From: JBEIJQ01 sp040380145
GTDB lineage: Bacteria; Bacteroidota; Bacteroidia; Chitinophagales; Saprospiraceae
DNA: 37,873 nt
Reading direction: 5' to 3'
Assembly: GCA_040380145.1 (NCBI GenBank)
Contig: JBEIJQ010000009.1
Coordinates: 1-37,873 of the forward strand
Made by a program: the position numbers and the translations under genes. A model generated the notes under the pieces. That model was not told the origin of the DNA and ran no database searches. It saw only the letters and a program-made list of their open reading frames with translations. Shown piece after piece: positions 6,274-14,655 of this stretch (positions are counted from its first letter, which is position 1; every line of letters begins with the position of its first letter).

Positions 6274-9200
6274 ATGCGCCTGTTGTTTTTTTTGTTGCCC
6301 CTTTCGCTTTTCGCCCAGGCCCGTGGCGAAGAGGCCGCGGATCGGATGGCGCGGGCCGACCGTGAGTTTTTTCGCGCGGCGTATGCCCTGTCCGTCGAAC
6401 ATTGCGGTCGGGCAGCCGATCTGTTCCGCGGCGCGGGCGAAGCGGAAAAGGAGGTCCGGGCAACGGCCCTCGCCGCCGAAAGTTGCCTGCGGCTGTCGGA
6501 GCTCGACCGGGCGGAAGAGTGGCTGAAACGGTCAATGGGCCGTGTGGTCAATGGCCTCGGCGACCGCCCCACGCCCGCCGCGGCCTACGCCCACGAAATT
6601 TCGGCGCAATGGGCACTGGCCAAGGGCAACCCCCGCGGCGCCCTGCCAAGGGCCGAAAAATCGCTGGCCATGCGCCAAGGCTTTTCGGGCAAGGAAGCGG
6701 ACGCCGATCGGGTGCGCTCCCTTTTGGTACTGGCCAAAACGCTCTTGGCCCTGTCGCAACTGCCCGAAGCGGAAAACGCCCTGCAAAAAGCCGGTCCCCT
6801 CGCCGCCGCGCTCGGACCGGAGCATCCGCTGCTCGTGGACCTCGAACTTGCCCGAGCGTCCTGCGCCTACGAACGCGGCGCACTCGAACAAATGCGCCGC
6901 CACAACGAAATCGCGCTCGACCTGAGCCTGCAGATACACGGTGAAACGCACGACCGGACCGCCGATGCCTACGCCCAATCGTCGCTCTACTACAAGTTGG
7001 CCCTCGCCGCCGACGACATCGAACTACGCCTCCTCGCAAAGGCTTTCGACATCCGCGAACAGCTGTTCGGCGACCGGCCCTCGCTGTCGCTGGCCGACAG
7101 TTACGAACGCCTCGCCGAACTCAACTACAACCTCAGCGACCTGGACGGGGCCTTGGACTGCTACCTCAAGGCGCAGGAGATCTATGCCGCCGTTTACCGC
7201 ACCGAGACACACCCCGATGTGGCCCTGTGCTATGTGCTGATGGCGCGCTGCTATGGCCGCAAGGGCAACTCGGACTCCGAGTTCGTCAACTTGCAAAAGG
7301 CCCTCGGGATCCAACTGGCCACCCTGCCCGCCAACAGCGACTTTTTGGCCAACACCTACAACGAACTGAGCATTCACTACGGCAAACAGGAAAACTGTGC
7401 CCTGCAATTGTTGTACGCCCAAAAAGCCTACGACATCTGGGCGCGCACCAAAGGCCCCGAAAGCGCCTATGCTTCGATCGGAATGGCCAACATGGCTGCC
7501 GCCTACGGAGGGATCCCCGGCGAGGAGCACCGCGAAAAGGCACTCCTCGAAACGGCGCTCGCCATCAAGGTCAAACTGATGGGTGAATTTGCCCGGGGCA
7601 CGGCCCGCAATTACTACCAACTGGGCCGCTATCACCAAAAAAACGGCGATTTCGAACGGGCCCTGGATTTTTTTCAACGCTCCCTGATGGCCAACAGCAG
7701 GGGTTTCCGGCAAACCGATCCAGCGCGCAACCCCTCGGTCGGACAGGCGCTTTCCTTGGGACAGTTCGTCGAGACCCTCCGGGCCAAGGCGCAGACTTTT
7801 TCCGCTGCCGCCCGGCGTTCCTCCGACGGCGGCAAAAGTTTGCAACGGGCATATTCGACCTACGGGATTTGCCTTGCGGCCATCGACACCCTGCGCTTGG
7901 ACATCAAGTCGCCCGGCTCCAAACAAGACATCCTGCTCAATTTTTTTCCCGTCTTCGAGGAGGCCATCGCCATGGCCAAGGTCCTGTACGAGGCGGGAGG
8001 CGAAAAACGCTACCTGCACGAGGCCTTCCGGGTCGCCGAACGCAGCAAGGCCTATCTGTTGCAACAGGCCTTGCGCGAATCCGAGAGCAAGGGGCACGGA
8101 TCGGTGCCCGACAGTGTGGTCGCCCGCGAACGCGAGTTCCGGAGCCGAAAGGATTTCTGGGCCCAAAAAACGATCGAGGCGGAAATGCAGACGGAAGCCC
8201 CGGATCTGTCCGCCCTGCGCGATTCCCTGCGCCGCGCGAAAAGACGCATGGAAGACTATGCCCGTTGGCTGGAAATCCGCTACCCGCAGTACCACCGGAT
8301 CAAATACCGCAGCGAAACGGCCTCCGTGGAGGACATCCGATCCGGCCTGACCGACAAAAACACCCTCCTGCTCGAATATTTCTGGGGCGACTCGGCTGTG
8401 TACCTCTTCGCCGTTGGGCACGACGATGTGCGCCTGTTTGCCTTGCCCAGTCCCAACCGGCTCGACGAGCAACTGGAACTGTTGCAACAGAATCTCTCCG
8501 ATTACGCGGCCTTGGCTGGGGATCCCGAAGAGGCCTGGCGGTCGTTCCGCGGCTTGGCCTGGCCCGTGTTCCGCGACCTCGTCCGCCCCGCGTTGGCCGG
8601 TCGGGGGTACAACCGCTTGGTGGTGGTGCCAGATGGCCGCCTCAACGCCATTCCCTTCGAGGCGCTGCTCACCGACAGTGTGCAGGGCGGTCTGCAACCG
8701 GACTTTGCCCGGTTGCCTTATTTGGTACGGGATTTTGCCGTGAGCTACGGTTACTCCGCCACGCTCCTCTGCCAGCACGCCCAAAAAACATCCCGCACGG
8801 GAGTGCCCCGTTTTGCGGCTTTTGCCCCCGCCTACCGGTACGGGCCGCCCTCCGATACCGCCGCGCCCCTGCCCCTGCCCGGTGCCGAACGCGAGATAGG
8901 GGCCCTGTCCAAATGGTTTGAAGGCCGCTCTTTTTTGGGGCGGGAAGCCACCGAATCCCGTTTCAAGGACTGCGCCGGCCGGTACGATATTGTGCACCTG
9001 GCCACGCACGGTTATCTCAACAGCAACGCCTACTATTCCTTTTTGGCCTTCGGTTCGGAAAAAACGGATTCCTTGCAGGACAACGCCTTCCACGCCTATG
9101 AGCTCCTGGGCATGGACTTGCGGGCCGAACTGGTGGTGCTCAGCGCCTGCGAGACGGGCCGGGGGGCCTTCCAACGCGGGGAAGGCGTGCTGAGCCTTGC

Positions 9201-9531
9201 CCGCAGTTTCATGCACGCCGGCAGCGGTTGCGTCGTGATGTCGCTGTGGCGGGTCAGCGACCAGTCCACCGCCGCCCTCATGGAACGGTTTTACGAAGGG
9301 TTGGGCGAGGGCTTGTCCAAGGACGATGCCTTGCGCAGGGCCAAATTGCACTGGCTGCAACAGGCCAATGCCCTGCAAGGCCACCCCTTCTTTTGGGCAG
9401 CTTTCGTGGCGGTGGGCAACACGGCTCCGCTTTTGGACCCCTGGGCCACATGGCGCCTCGGTGCATGGGTCTTGGGGGGGCTTGGCGCATTGGTGCTGGC
9501 CGTCCGGTGGTTCCAAAAAAATCGTGCATGA
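6274..9531 (+). CDS. TPR-CHAT domain protein (caspase-like peptidase), secreted and membrane-anchored
   Basis: 1085 residues. The ATG at 6274 gives a signal peptide (LLFFLLPLSLFAQA), which an earlier in-frame start at 6208 would spoil. Residues about 25-480 are tetratricopeptide repeats (e.g. YYQLGRYHQKNGDFERALDF). A helical linker (about 520-690) leads to a CHAT domain (about 700-1045). The caspase-type dyad is His912 in HLATHG and Cys959 in SACETG, followed by GEGVLSLARSFMHAG and the conserved LWRVSD. A hydrophobic helix near the C-terminus plus KNRA suggests anchoring, with most of the protein in the periplasm. CHAT proteins are clan CD cysteine peptidases, known as effectors in TPR-based systems such as Craspase; the substrate here is unknown. 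The gene overlaps the next by four bases. Codon use matches the neighbours. Confidence 0.9.
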   Translation: MRLLFFLLPLSLFAQARGEEAADRMARADREFFRAAYALSVEHCGRAADLFRGAGEAEKEVRATALAAESCLRLSELDRAEEWLKRSMGRVVNGLGDRPTPAAAYAHEISAQWALAKGNPRGALPRAEKSLAMRQGFSGKEADADRVRSLLVLAKTLLALSQLPEAENALQKAGPLAAALGPEHPLLVDLELARASCAYERGALEQMRRHNEIALDLSLQIHGETHDRTADAYAQSSLYYKLALAADDIELRLLAKAFDIREQLFGDRPSLSLADSYERLAELNYNLSDLDGALDCYLKAQEIYAAVYRTETHPDVALCYVLMARCYGRKGNSDSEFVNLQKALGIQLATLPANSDFLANTYNELSIHYGKQENCALQLLYAQKAYDIWARTKGPESAYASIGMANMAAAYGGIPGEEHREKALLETALAIKVKLMGEFARGTARNYYQLGRYHQKNGDFERALDFFQRSLMANSRGFRQTDPARNPSVGQALSLGQFVETLRAKAQTFSAAARRSSDGGKSLQRAYSTYGICLAAIDTLRLDIKSPGSKQDILLNFFPVFEEAIAMAKVLYEAGGEKRYLHEAFRVAERSKAYLLQQALRESESKGHGSVPDSVVAREREFRSRKDFWAQKTIEAEMQTEAPDLSALRDSLRRAKRRMEDYARWLEIRYPQYHRIKYRSETASVEDIRSGLTDKNTLLLEYFWGDSAVYLFAVGHDDVRLFALPSPNRLDEQLELLQQNLSDYAALAGDPEEAWRSFRGLAWPVFRDLVRPALAGRGYNRLVVVPDGRLNAIPFEALLTDSVQGGLQPDFARLPYLVRDFAVSYGYSATLLCQHAQKTSRTGVPRFAAFAPAYRYGPPSDTAAPLPLPGAEREIGALSKWFEGRSFLGREATESRFKDCAGRYDIVHLATHGYLNSNAYYSFLAFGSEKTDSLQDNAFHAYELLGMDLRAELVVLSACETGRGAFQRGEGVLSLARSFMHAGSGCVVMSLWRVSDQSTAALMERFYEGLGEGLSKDDALRRAKLHWLQQANALQGHPFFWAAFVAVGNTAPLLDPWATWRLGAWVLGGLGALVLAVRWFQKNRA

Positions 9532-10613
9532 AAGACTGGCGCCTTCTGTGGATCTTTTCGGCTGCGGGCCTCTTGGCCCTGAGGCTCCTATTGCCCGCGC
9601 AGTGGATCGAAACCCTGTATTCCCGTGGGCTTTTCTTGCCACTGCGCGGGGCCTTGGATCTTCCGGCGGCTCTTTCGCCCGTGCCCGTCGCGCTTTTGTT
9701 GGTCTTGGGGCTGCTCGGATGGCTGTTTTTTTCTCTTTTTTTTCGAAAAAAAAGGGAAAAAAGACCGTTGGGCGAGAGCATACGGGAAATTTTGCTGTCC
9801 ATCGGCGGATTCGTCGGGGCGGGCATTTCCCTTTTTTTGCTGCTCTGGGGCTTCCATTACGGACGACCGCCGTTGGAGGTGCAGCTGGGACTGGCGTGTC
9901 CGCCGCTGGATTCGGTGGCCCTCCGCGAAGAGGCGCTGTGGCACGCCCGGAGGGCGGACAGTCTGAGGCGTTCGCTGTCGCGCGTTGATACGATCGTGCC
10001 GATCACCGAAATGAACGGCTCCGTGCTCGAAAGCCATGTCCGCGGATGTTTGGCGCTGCTCCTTCGGCGGCTCGGTTATCCTGCACCGGGCAGGGTCCGT
10101 TGCCGCGTGTTGCCGGGTGGCACCCTGTTGCGCTGGGGCATTGCCGGCATATATATGCCTTTCAGCGGCGAGGGGCACGTGGACGGGGGGCTGCACCCTT
10201 TGGAACGGCCCTACACCATGGCCCACGAGATGGCCCACGCTTTTGGCATTCCGGGGGAAGCGGACTGCAATGCGCTGGCCGCGCTGGCCTGTGAGTTGTC
10301 GTCCGATCCGTTCGTTCGATACGGCGGGGCATTGGCCCATTGGCGCTTGGTGATGGGCGAGTTGCGCACCGTGGCTCCCGGGGCTTTCGGCGAGATACGC
10401 CTCTTGGTTTCCGAAGATGTCCGGCGCGACCTGCGCGCCCTGCGCGAGCACGCCGTGCGCTATCCCGACTGGTTTCCCGAACTTTCCGGCCGCGTCAACC
10501 ACGCTTATCTGCGGGCGCAGGGAGTGGCGGAGGGCATCAAAAGTTACGATCGTGCGGTGGGACTTCTGCGCGCATACCGGTTGTCGTGCCCCGAAAGCAG
10601 TCCGGCGGATTGA
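9528..10613 (+). CDS. DUF3810 family membrane protein, probable zinc metallopeptidase
   Basis: 361 residues. The ATG at 9528 overlaps the CHAT stop codon (ATGA), which suggests translational coupling. Three hydrophobic segments occupy about residues 5-25, 48-70 and 85-108, with a basic loop FRKKREKR between the second and third. The rest is a soluble domain with HEMAH at 233-237 and GEADCNALAAL shortly after, the HExxH zinc-peptidase motif with a downstream Glu as possible third ligand. The arrangement matches DUF3810, a Bacteroidota family annotated from sequence only. It is followed by a 228-base gap holding inverted repeats. A metallopeptidase made together with a cysteine peptidase suggests a proteolytic pair, possibly one activating the other (inference). 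Confidence 0.85.
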   Translation: MKDWRLLWIFSAAGLLALRLLLPAQWIETLYSRGLFLPLRGALDLPAALSPVPVALLLVLGLLGWLFFSLFFRKKREKRPLGESIREILLSIGGFVGAGISLFLLLWGFHYGRPPLEVQLGLACPPLDSVALREEALWHARRADSLRRSLSRVDTIVPITEMNGSVLESHVRGCLALLLRRLGYPAPGRVRCRVLPGGTLLRWGIAGIYMPFSGEGHVDGGLHPLERPYTMAHEMAHAFGIPGEADCNALAALACELSSDPFVRYGGALAHWRLVMGELRTVAPGAFGEIRLLVSEDVRRDLRALREHAVRYPDWFPELSGRVNHAYLRAQGVAEGIKSYDRAVGLLRAYRLSCPESSPAD

Positions 10614-10763
10614 GGGCGGAAGCGCTGTCGGTCGTTTAGGGCGTTGATGGAGCGAGGTTTCCCCGCCGGGAGTTTTCTTTTTGGGAAAAAAAATTCCGAA
10701 AAAAATTTTCCCGAAAGAAGGGGTCGGAAAAATTGCGCGGAACATTCGGCCCGTAAAGTCCAA

Positions 10764-10834
10764 CGGCCTATTTCGGGCGAAAGAGGAATTGCTTTCTACC
10801 GCGGCAGCCTTTTAACCTCCCGAAATAGGGGCCG
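10764..10834. repeat. Inverted repeat between convergent genes
   Basis: CGGCCTATTTCGGG (10764-10777) and CCCGAAATAGGGGCCG (10819-10834) are reverse complements apart from a two-base bulge, with a 41-base loop. A second small inverted repeat, GTGCAAG/CTTGCAC (10834-10840 and 10851-10857), overlaps the end of the M15 gene. Lying between two convergent genes, these may act as a bidirectional terminator, although no T-run follows directly. Confidence 0.5.
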
Positions 10835-10841
10835 TGCAAGC

Positions 10842-11663
10842 TCACTTTTTCTTGCACTCGGGATTGATGCCCAGCACGTAATGTTCGACGGCCTGGATCT
10901 TCGGGGCGGTTTCCGCGCCGATGAATCCTTTTATGTCGGCATTGCCGATCAGTTCGCGGTAGCATTCGGTCAGGTGAGCGGCGATGGGCAGGTACGACCA
11001 GTGCCATTTTTCTTCTTGGTAGCCGTGGGGGCGGCTGTTGCCCATTTCAGAATACACTTGGCAAAACCCGTAACTGCCGGCGTTGGCCACCAGCCAATCG
11101 TACATTTTTTTGCCGGGGCCCTGTGCAAAATAGGCGTTGTTCACTTGGTTGAGGTCGATATCGGTGCCCCAATGGTGGCGGGAGGTGCCGGGCATGGAGC
11201 TCCAGCGCATGATTTTTTTGGCGCGTTCGACGGAATCCTTGGCGGGGCCTTTGAAAAACTCGCCGTCCACGGCGCGCTTGCCGTTCCATTTTTCCTCCCA
11301 GATCAGCCGCTGGCGATCGAACGGGCGGGTGGCCGAAACGATCTTCAAGGCGACCCCTTCCTTTTTGGCCGCTTCGAACATTTTGCCGAACGCCTCGTAC
11401 GCCTCGCGGCGCATGTACATGATCTCGCCGTTTCCGTGCTCGGAGCGTATGCGCACGAACCGGGCGTCCTTGGCGGGGTCGAACCGTCCGGTGAGGTATT
11501 CCACGGTGACCGAGTCGCAGTTGCCGGCACTGCTGCCGCCGACGGATTGTACCGCCGCAGGGGACTGCTCCGAACTTTCAGCGGCGGGGGAGGGTGTTTT
11601 GGCGGCACATCCGCTCAGGACAATGGCCATCAGTACCGAACAGCATTTGCTGAATTTGTTCAT
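10842..11663 (-). CDS. M15 family D-Ala-D-Ala carboxypeptidase-like lipoprotein (VanY type)
   Basis: 273 residues from an ATG at 11663, which opens a lipoprotein signal with lipobox LSGC and lipidated Cys19; a longer in-frame start at 11828 would bury this signal. The mature protein has a low-complexity spacer (to about residue 48) and then a peptidase M15B domain. SRHHWGTDID supplies His163 and Asp170, and EKWH supplies Glu218 and His221, giving the zinc ligands and catalytic Glu of VanY/DacB-like enzymes (SxHxxGxxxD plus ExxH). The expected role is trimming the terminal D-Ala of peptidoglycan stems in the periplasm. It is monocistronic and divergent from rseP. Vancomycin resistance should not be inferred; this looks like a housekeeping wall enzyme. 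Confidence 0.88.
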   Translation of the reverse strand: MNKFSKCCSVLMAIVLSGCAAKTPSPAAESSEQSPAAVQSVGGSSAGNCDSVTVEYLTGRFDPAKDARFVRIRSEHGNGEIMYMRREAYEAFGKMFEAAKKEGVALKIVSATRPFDRQRLIWEEKWNGKRAVDGEFFKGPAKDSVERAKKIMRWSSMPGTSRHHWGTDIDLNQVNNAYFAQGPGKKMYDWLVANAGSYGFCQVYSEMGNSRPHGYQEEKWHWSYLPIAAHLTECYRELIGNADIKGFIGAETAPKIQAVEHYVLGINPECKKK

Positions 11664-11771
11664 GGATATTTTTTGCTGAAAAAAAGAACCGCTAAGGCGG
11701 AATTCAAACGAAAACGCCGTAAATATATCCAAACAAGGCGGCATCTCCGGAAAAATTGTCGCCCGTTGTCC

Positions 11772-11779
11772 TATTTTTG
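11772..11779 (+). promoter_or_regulatory. -7 element TATTTTTG upstream of rseP
   Basis: TATTTTTG fits TAnnTTTG and lies 61 bases before the rseP ATG. The nearest upstream TTG (11756) is only 13 bases away, so the -33 half is poor. Confidence 0.4.
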
Positions 11780-11840
11780 TGGCACGGCCCTTCCCTTTGG
11801 CGAGCATATCGGGCCGATTTTTTTTCATTTACCGACAGTC

Positions 11841-13175
11841 ATGATATTAGCGATCCAATTGTTGTTGAGCTTGGCCATTTTGGTGGTGTTGCACGAATTT
11901 GGGCATTTTGCGCCGGCCAAACTCTTCAAGACCCGTGTGGAAAAATTCTACTTGTTTTTCGATCCTTGGTTCCACTTGGTGGAGAAAAAAATCGGTGAAA
12001 CCCGCTACGGCATCGGCTGGCTCCCCTTGGGTGGGTACGTCAAGATCGCCGGCATGGTGGACGAGAGCATGGACAAAGAGCAGCTCAAGCAGCCGCCCCA
12101 GCCGTGGGAGTTCCGTTCCAAGCCGGCTTGGCAGCGGCTCATAATCATGCTGGGCGGCGTGACGGTCAATTTTCTGCTGGGCTTTTTGATCTTCGGATTG
12201 GTTTTTTGGGCGTACGGAGAAAAATATCTGCGCATGTCAGACGCGCGCCACGGGATCGCGGTGGCCGACTCCCTCGGTCATCGCATCGGTTTCGAGGACG
12301 GCGATATCCTGCTCTCGCTCGGACAGACGTCCGTAGAGGAGTTCAAACCCGGCGACCTCGAAAAGGCGATCGTCATCCACGATGTGCGCACCGTGCGGGT
12401 GCTTCGCAACGGCATCCCCTTGGAGCTCCAAGTGCCGGACGACATGGCCAACGCCATCGCCGCGGCGCGAAAACGCGCTCCGCTGATTGACCTTCGCATG
12501 CCCTTTGTGCTGGCCCAAACGGTGCCTGGCAAACCGGCGGCCGAGGCCGGTCTTTTGCCCGGAGATTCCATCGTCGGGGCCGACTCGTTCCGCTATGCTT
12601 ATTACCATGAGTTGACCCGCTATTTCCAATCCAAGAAGGGCCAAGAAATCCGGCTTTCCGTCGTGCGCGGTACCGACACGTTGAGCCTGCCGGTCCGGGT
12701 GTCGGACGAGGGCAAGATCGGTGTGGCCGCCAAGACCCTCGACGCCTTTTATCCCCTGCAGCGGCGCGAATACGGCTTCTTTTCGGCGATGTCGCACGGG
12801 GTGGGCAACTCCATCGATCTGCTCGGGGCCTATCTGAAGAGTTTTTCCCAACTGTTCAAGGGGCGGGTCAAGGCGCAGGACAGCCTCGGCGGTTTTGCCT
12901 CGATCGCCAAGATGTTTCCCGAACAATGGCACTGGGAGTCGTTTTGGCGCGTGACCGCCACGCTGTCGCTGATCCTTGGTTTCATGAACCTGTTGCCCAT
13001 ACCGGCCTTGGACGGCGGGCATGTGGTTTTCCTGCTGTACGAAATGGTCAGCGGCAAAAAGCCCAGCGACCGGGTGCTCGAAATCGCCCAGATCATCGGC
13101 CTCGTGCTGGTGCTCGGCCTGGTGGTGGTGGCCAACGGCCTCGACATCTGGCGTTGGATCCAGTCATACTTTTGA
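11841..13175 (+). CDS. rseP: RIP metalloprotease RseP (site-2 protease)
   Basis: 444 residues from the ATG at 11841. The reading frame stays open for about 1.2 kb further upstream across the opposite M15 gene, but that stretch is chance. HEFGH (18-22) lies in the first transmembrane helix and NLLPIPALDGG (with Asp391) near the C-terminus; together they form the intramembrane zinc site. Between them are two PDZ-like segments, e.g. PGKPAAEAGLLPGDSI. RseP cleaves membrane-embedded anti-sigma factors and signal-peptide remnants in the inner membrane. It is followed after 10 bases by pyrR, so it probably heads the run through to the desaturase gene. Two ECF sigma factors and one membrane anti-sigma candidate are in the window, but a functional link is inference only. 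Confidence 0.95.
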   Translation: MILAIQLLLSLAILVVLHEFGHFAPAKLFKTRVEKFYLFFDPWFHLVEKKIGETRYGIGWLPLGGYVKIAGMVDESMDKEQLKQPPQPWEFRSKPAWQRLIIMLGGVTVNFLLGFLIFGLVFWAYGEKYLRMSDARHGIAVADSLGHRIGFEDGDILLSLGQTSVEEFKPGDLEKAIVIHDVRTVRVLRNGIPLELQVPDDMANAIAAARKRAPLIDLRMPFVLAQTVPGKPAAEAGLLPGDSIVGADSFRYAYYHELTRYFQSKKGQEIRLSVVRGTDTLSLPVRVSDEGKIGVAAKTLDAFYPLQRREYGFFSAMSHGVGNSIDLLGAYLKSFSQLFKGRVKAQDSLGGFASIAKMFPEQWHWESFWRVTATLSLILGFMNLLPIPALDGGHVVFLLYEMVSGKKPSDRVLEIAQIIGLVLVLGLVVVANGLDIWRWIQSYF

Positions 13176-13185
13176 TCCCCGGCCC

Positions 13186-13713
13186 ATGGAAGGAAAAATC
13201 ATTCTCGACGGCCCCCAAATGGCCCTGACGATCCGGCGCCTCGCGTGGCAACTGGCCGAGGAGCACGGTGATTTTTCCGGTTCTTGCTTGGTCGGCATCC
13301 AGCGCACCGGGGTATTGTTGGCCCAACGGCTGCAGTCTGAACTGTCGCTGATGATGCCCCGCGAGACCAAGATCCGCACGGGCAAGTTGGATGTCACTTT
13401 CTATCGGGACGATTTCCGCAGGGGCAAGCCCCTAGCCGCCAGTCCCACCGAAATGCCTTTTTTGGTCGAAGACCTCCGCGTCGTCCTGGTGGACGACGTG
13501 CTGTACACCGGCCGCACGATCCGGGCCGCAATGGACGCGCTGCTCCATTACGGCCGCCCCCGAAAGGTCGAACTGCTGGTGCTGATCGACCGACGATTCA
13601 CCCGACATCTGCCCGTTCAGGCCGATTACACCGGCATGGCCGTGGACACCCGCGACGACAGTCTCGTGCAGGTCGAATGGGATCCCGACCGGGTCCAACT
13701 GATCGGCAAATAA
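13186..13713 (+). CDS. pyrR: PyrR: pyr regulator / uracil phosphoribosyltransferase
   Basis: 175 residues from the ATG at 13186, the usual PyrR length. The PRPP-binding loop VLVDDVLYTGRT has its acidic pair at Asp103-Asp104. GIQRTGVLLAQRL (about residues 37-49) and DRRFTRHLPVQADYTG near the end are also typical. In Firmicutes PyrR binds pyr mRNA leaders and has weak UPRTase activity. Here only 10 bases separate it from rseP and 12 from pyrB, so there is no room for a PyrR attenuator in either gap. Regulation of this operon by the classical mechanism is therefore unlikely from what is visible, and UPRT activity or an RNA site elsewhere remains possible. Confidence 0.93.
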   Translation: MEGKIILDGPQMALTIRRLAWQLAEEHGDFSGSCLVGIQRTGVLLAQRLQSELSLMMPRETKIRTGKLDVTFYRDDFRRGKPLAASPTEMPFLVEDLRVVLVDDVLYTGRTIRAAMDALLHYGRPRKVELLVLIDRRFTRHLPVQADYTGMAVDTRDDSLVQVEWDPDRVQLIGK

Positions 13714-13725
13714 ACCCATCCGCCT

Positions 13726-14640
13726 ATGTTGAGCTCCCGTCATTTGTTGGGCATCAAGTACATCACCGAACAAGACATCCGGCTGATCCTCGAAACGGCC
13801 GATTTTTTCAAAGAGGTCTTGTCGCGCCCCATCAAAAAAGTCCCCTCGCTGCGCGATCTGACGGTGGCCAACCTTTTTTTCGAAGATTCCACCCGTACAC
13901 GGGTCTCCTTCGAACTGGCAGAAAAACGGCTTTCGGCGGACACGGTCAATTTTTCGGCGTCCTCTTCTTCGGTCAAAAAAGGCGAGACCCTGCTCGATAC
14001 CGTCAACAACATCCTTTCGATGAAGGTGGACATGGTCGTCATCCGCCATCCGGCGCCGGGCGCGCCCATGTTCCTGTCCAAACACATCTCGGCCAACATC
14101 GTCAACGCCGGCGACGGCACCCACGAACACCCGACCCAGGCCCTGCTGGATGCTTACTCCATCCAGGAAAAACTCGGCGACGTGGCGGGCAAAAAAGTTT
14201 GCATTTTCGGCGATATCCTACACTCGCGGGTCGCTTTGAGCAATTTTTTCTGCCTGAAAAAACTGGGCGCCGAAGTGAAGGTTTGCGGACCACCCACCTT
14301 GTTGCCCAAATATCTGGGCGAACTGGGCGTGGGCGTCGAGCTCGATGTGCGCAAGGCTCTGCAATGGTGCGACGTGGCCAATGTGCTGCGGATCCAGCTC
14401 GAACGGCAGGACATCAAGTACTTCGCCTCCCTGCGCGAGTATTCCCTTTTCTACGGCATAGACCGGGCCATGTTGGACAGCCTCGACAAAGAAATCGTCG
14501 TCATGCATCCGGGTCCGATCAACCGCGGCGTGGAACTCAGTTCCGACGCGGCGGATTCCCCCGCCTCCATCATCCTCCAACAGGTTGAAAACGGTGTCGC
14601 CGTCCGAATGGCGGTCCTGTATCTGCTGGCCGGAAAATAA
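13726..14640 (+). CDS. pyrB: Aspartate carbamoyltransferase catalytic subunit
   Basis: 304 residues, the standard length. It catalyses carbamoyl phosphate + L-aspartate to N-carbamoyl-L-aspartate, the committed step of pyrimidine synthesis, in the cytoplasm. The carbamoyl-phosphate loop STRTR is at residues 55-59. HPTQALLDAY and HPGPINRGVE near the C-terminus are the other hallmark segments. It lies 12 bases after pyrR and 15 before the desaturase gene, so it is cotranscribed. No pyrI regulatory-subunit gene is present in the window, and no fused dihydroorotase is seen. Confidence 0.97.
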   Translation: MLSSRHLLGIKYITEQDIRLILETADFFKEVLSRPIKKVPSLRDLTVANLFFEDSTRTRVSFELAEKRLSADTVNFSASSSSVKKGETLLDTVNNILSMKVDMVVIRHPAPGAPMFLSKHISANIVNAGDGTHEHPTQALLDAYSIQEKLGDVAGKKVCIFGDILHSRVALSNFFCLKKLGAEVKVCGPPTLLPKYLGELGVGVELDVRKALQWCDVANVLRIQLERQDIKYFASLREYSLFYGIDRAMLDSLDKEIVVMHPGPINRGVELSSDAADSPASIILQQVENGVAVRMAVLYLLAGK

Positions 14641-14655
14641 ACCGATCTCCGCGCC

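Noticed and set aside
7024..9642. 872-codon open frame antisense to the CHAT gene
   Set aside because: The opposite strand encodes recognisable TPR and CHAT motifs; this frame has none and is a codon-bias shadow.
10842..11663. VanY-type gene as vancomycin resistance
   Set aside because: There is no vanHAX or vanRS context; a single M15 lipoprotein is more likely a wall-maintenance enzyme.
10644..11840. Upstream in-frame extension of rseP by about 400 codons
   Set aside because: It runs antisense through the M15 lipoprotein gene, and RseP normally begins at the HEFGH-bearing first helix, as from the ATG at 11841.
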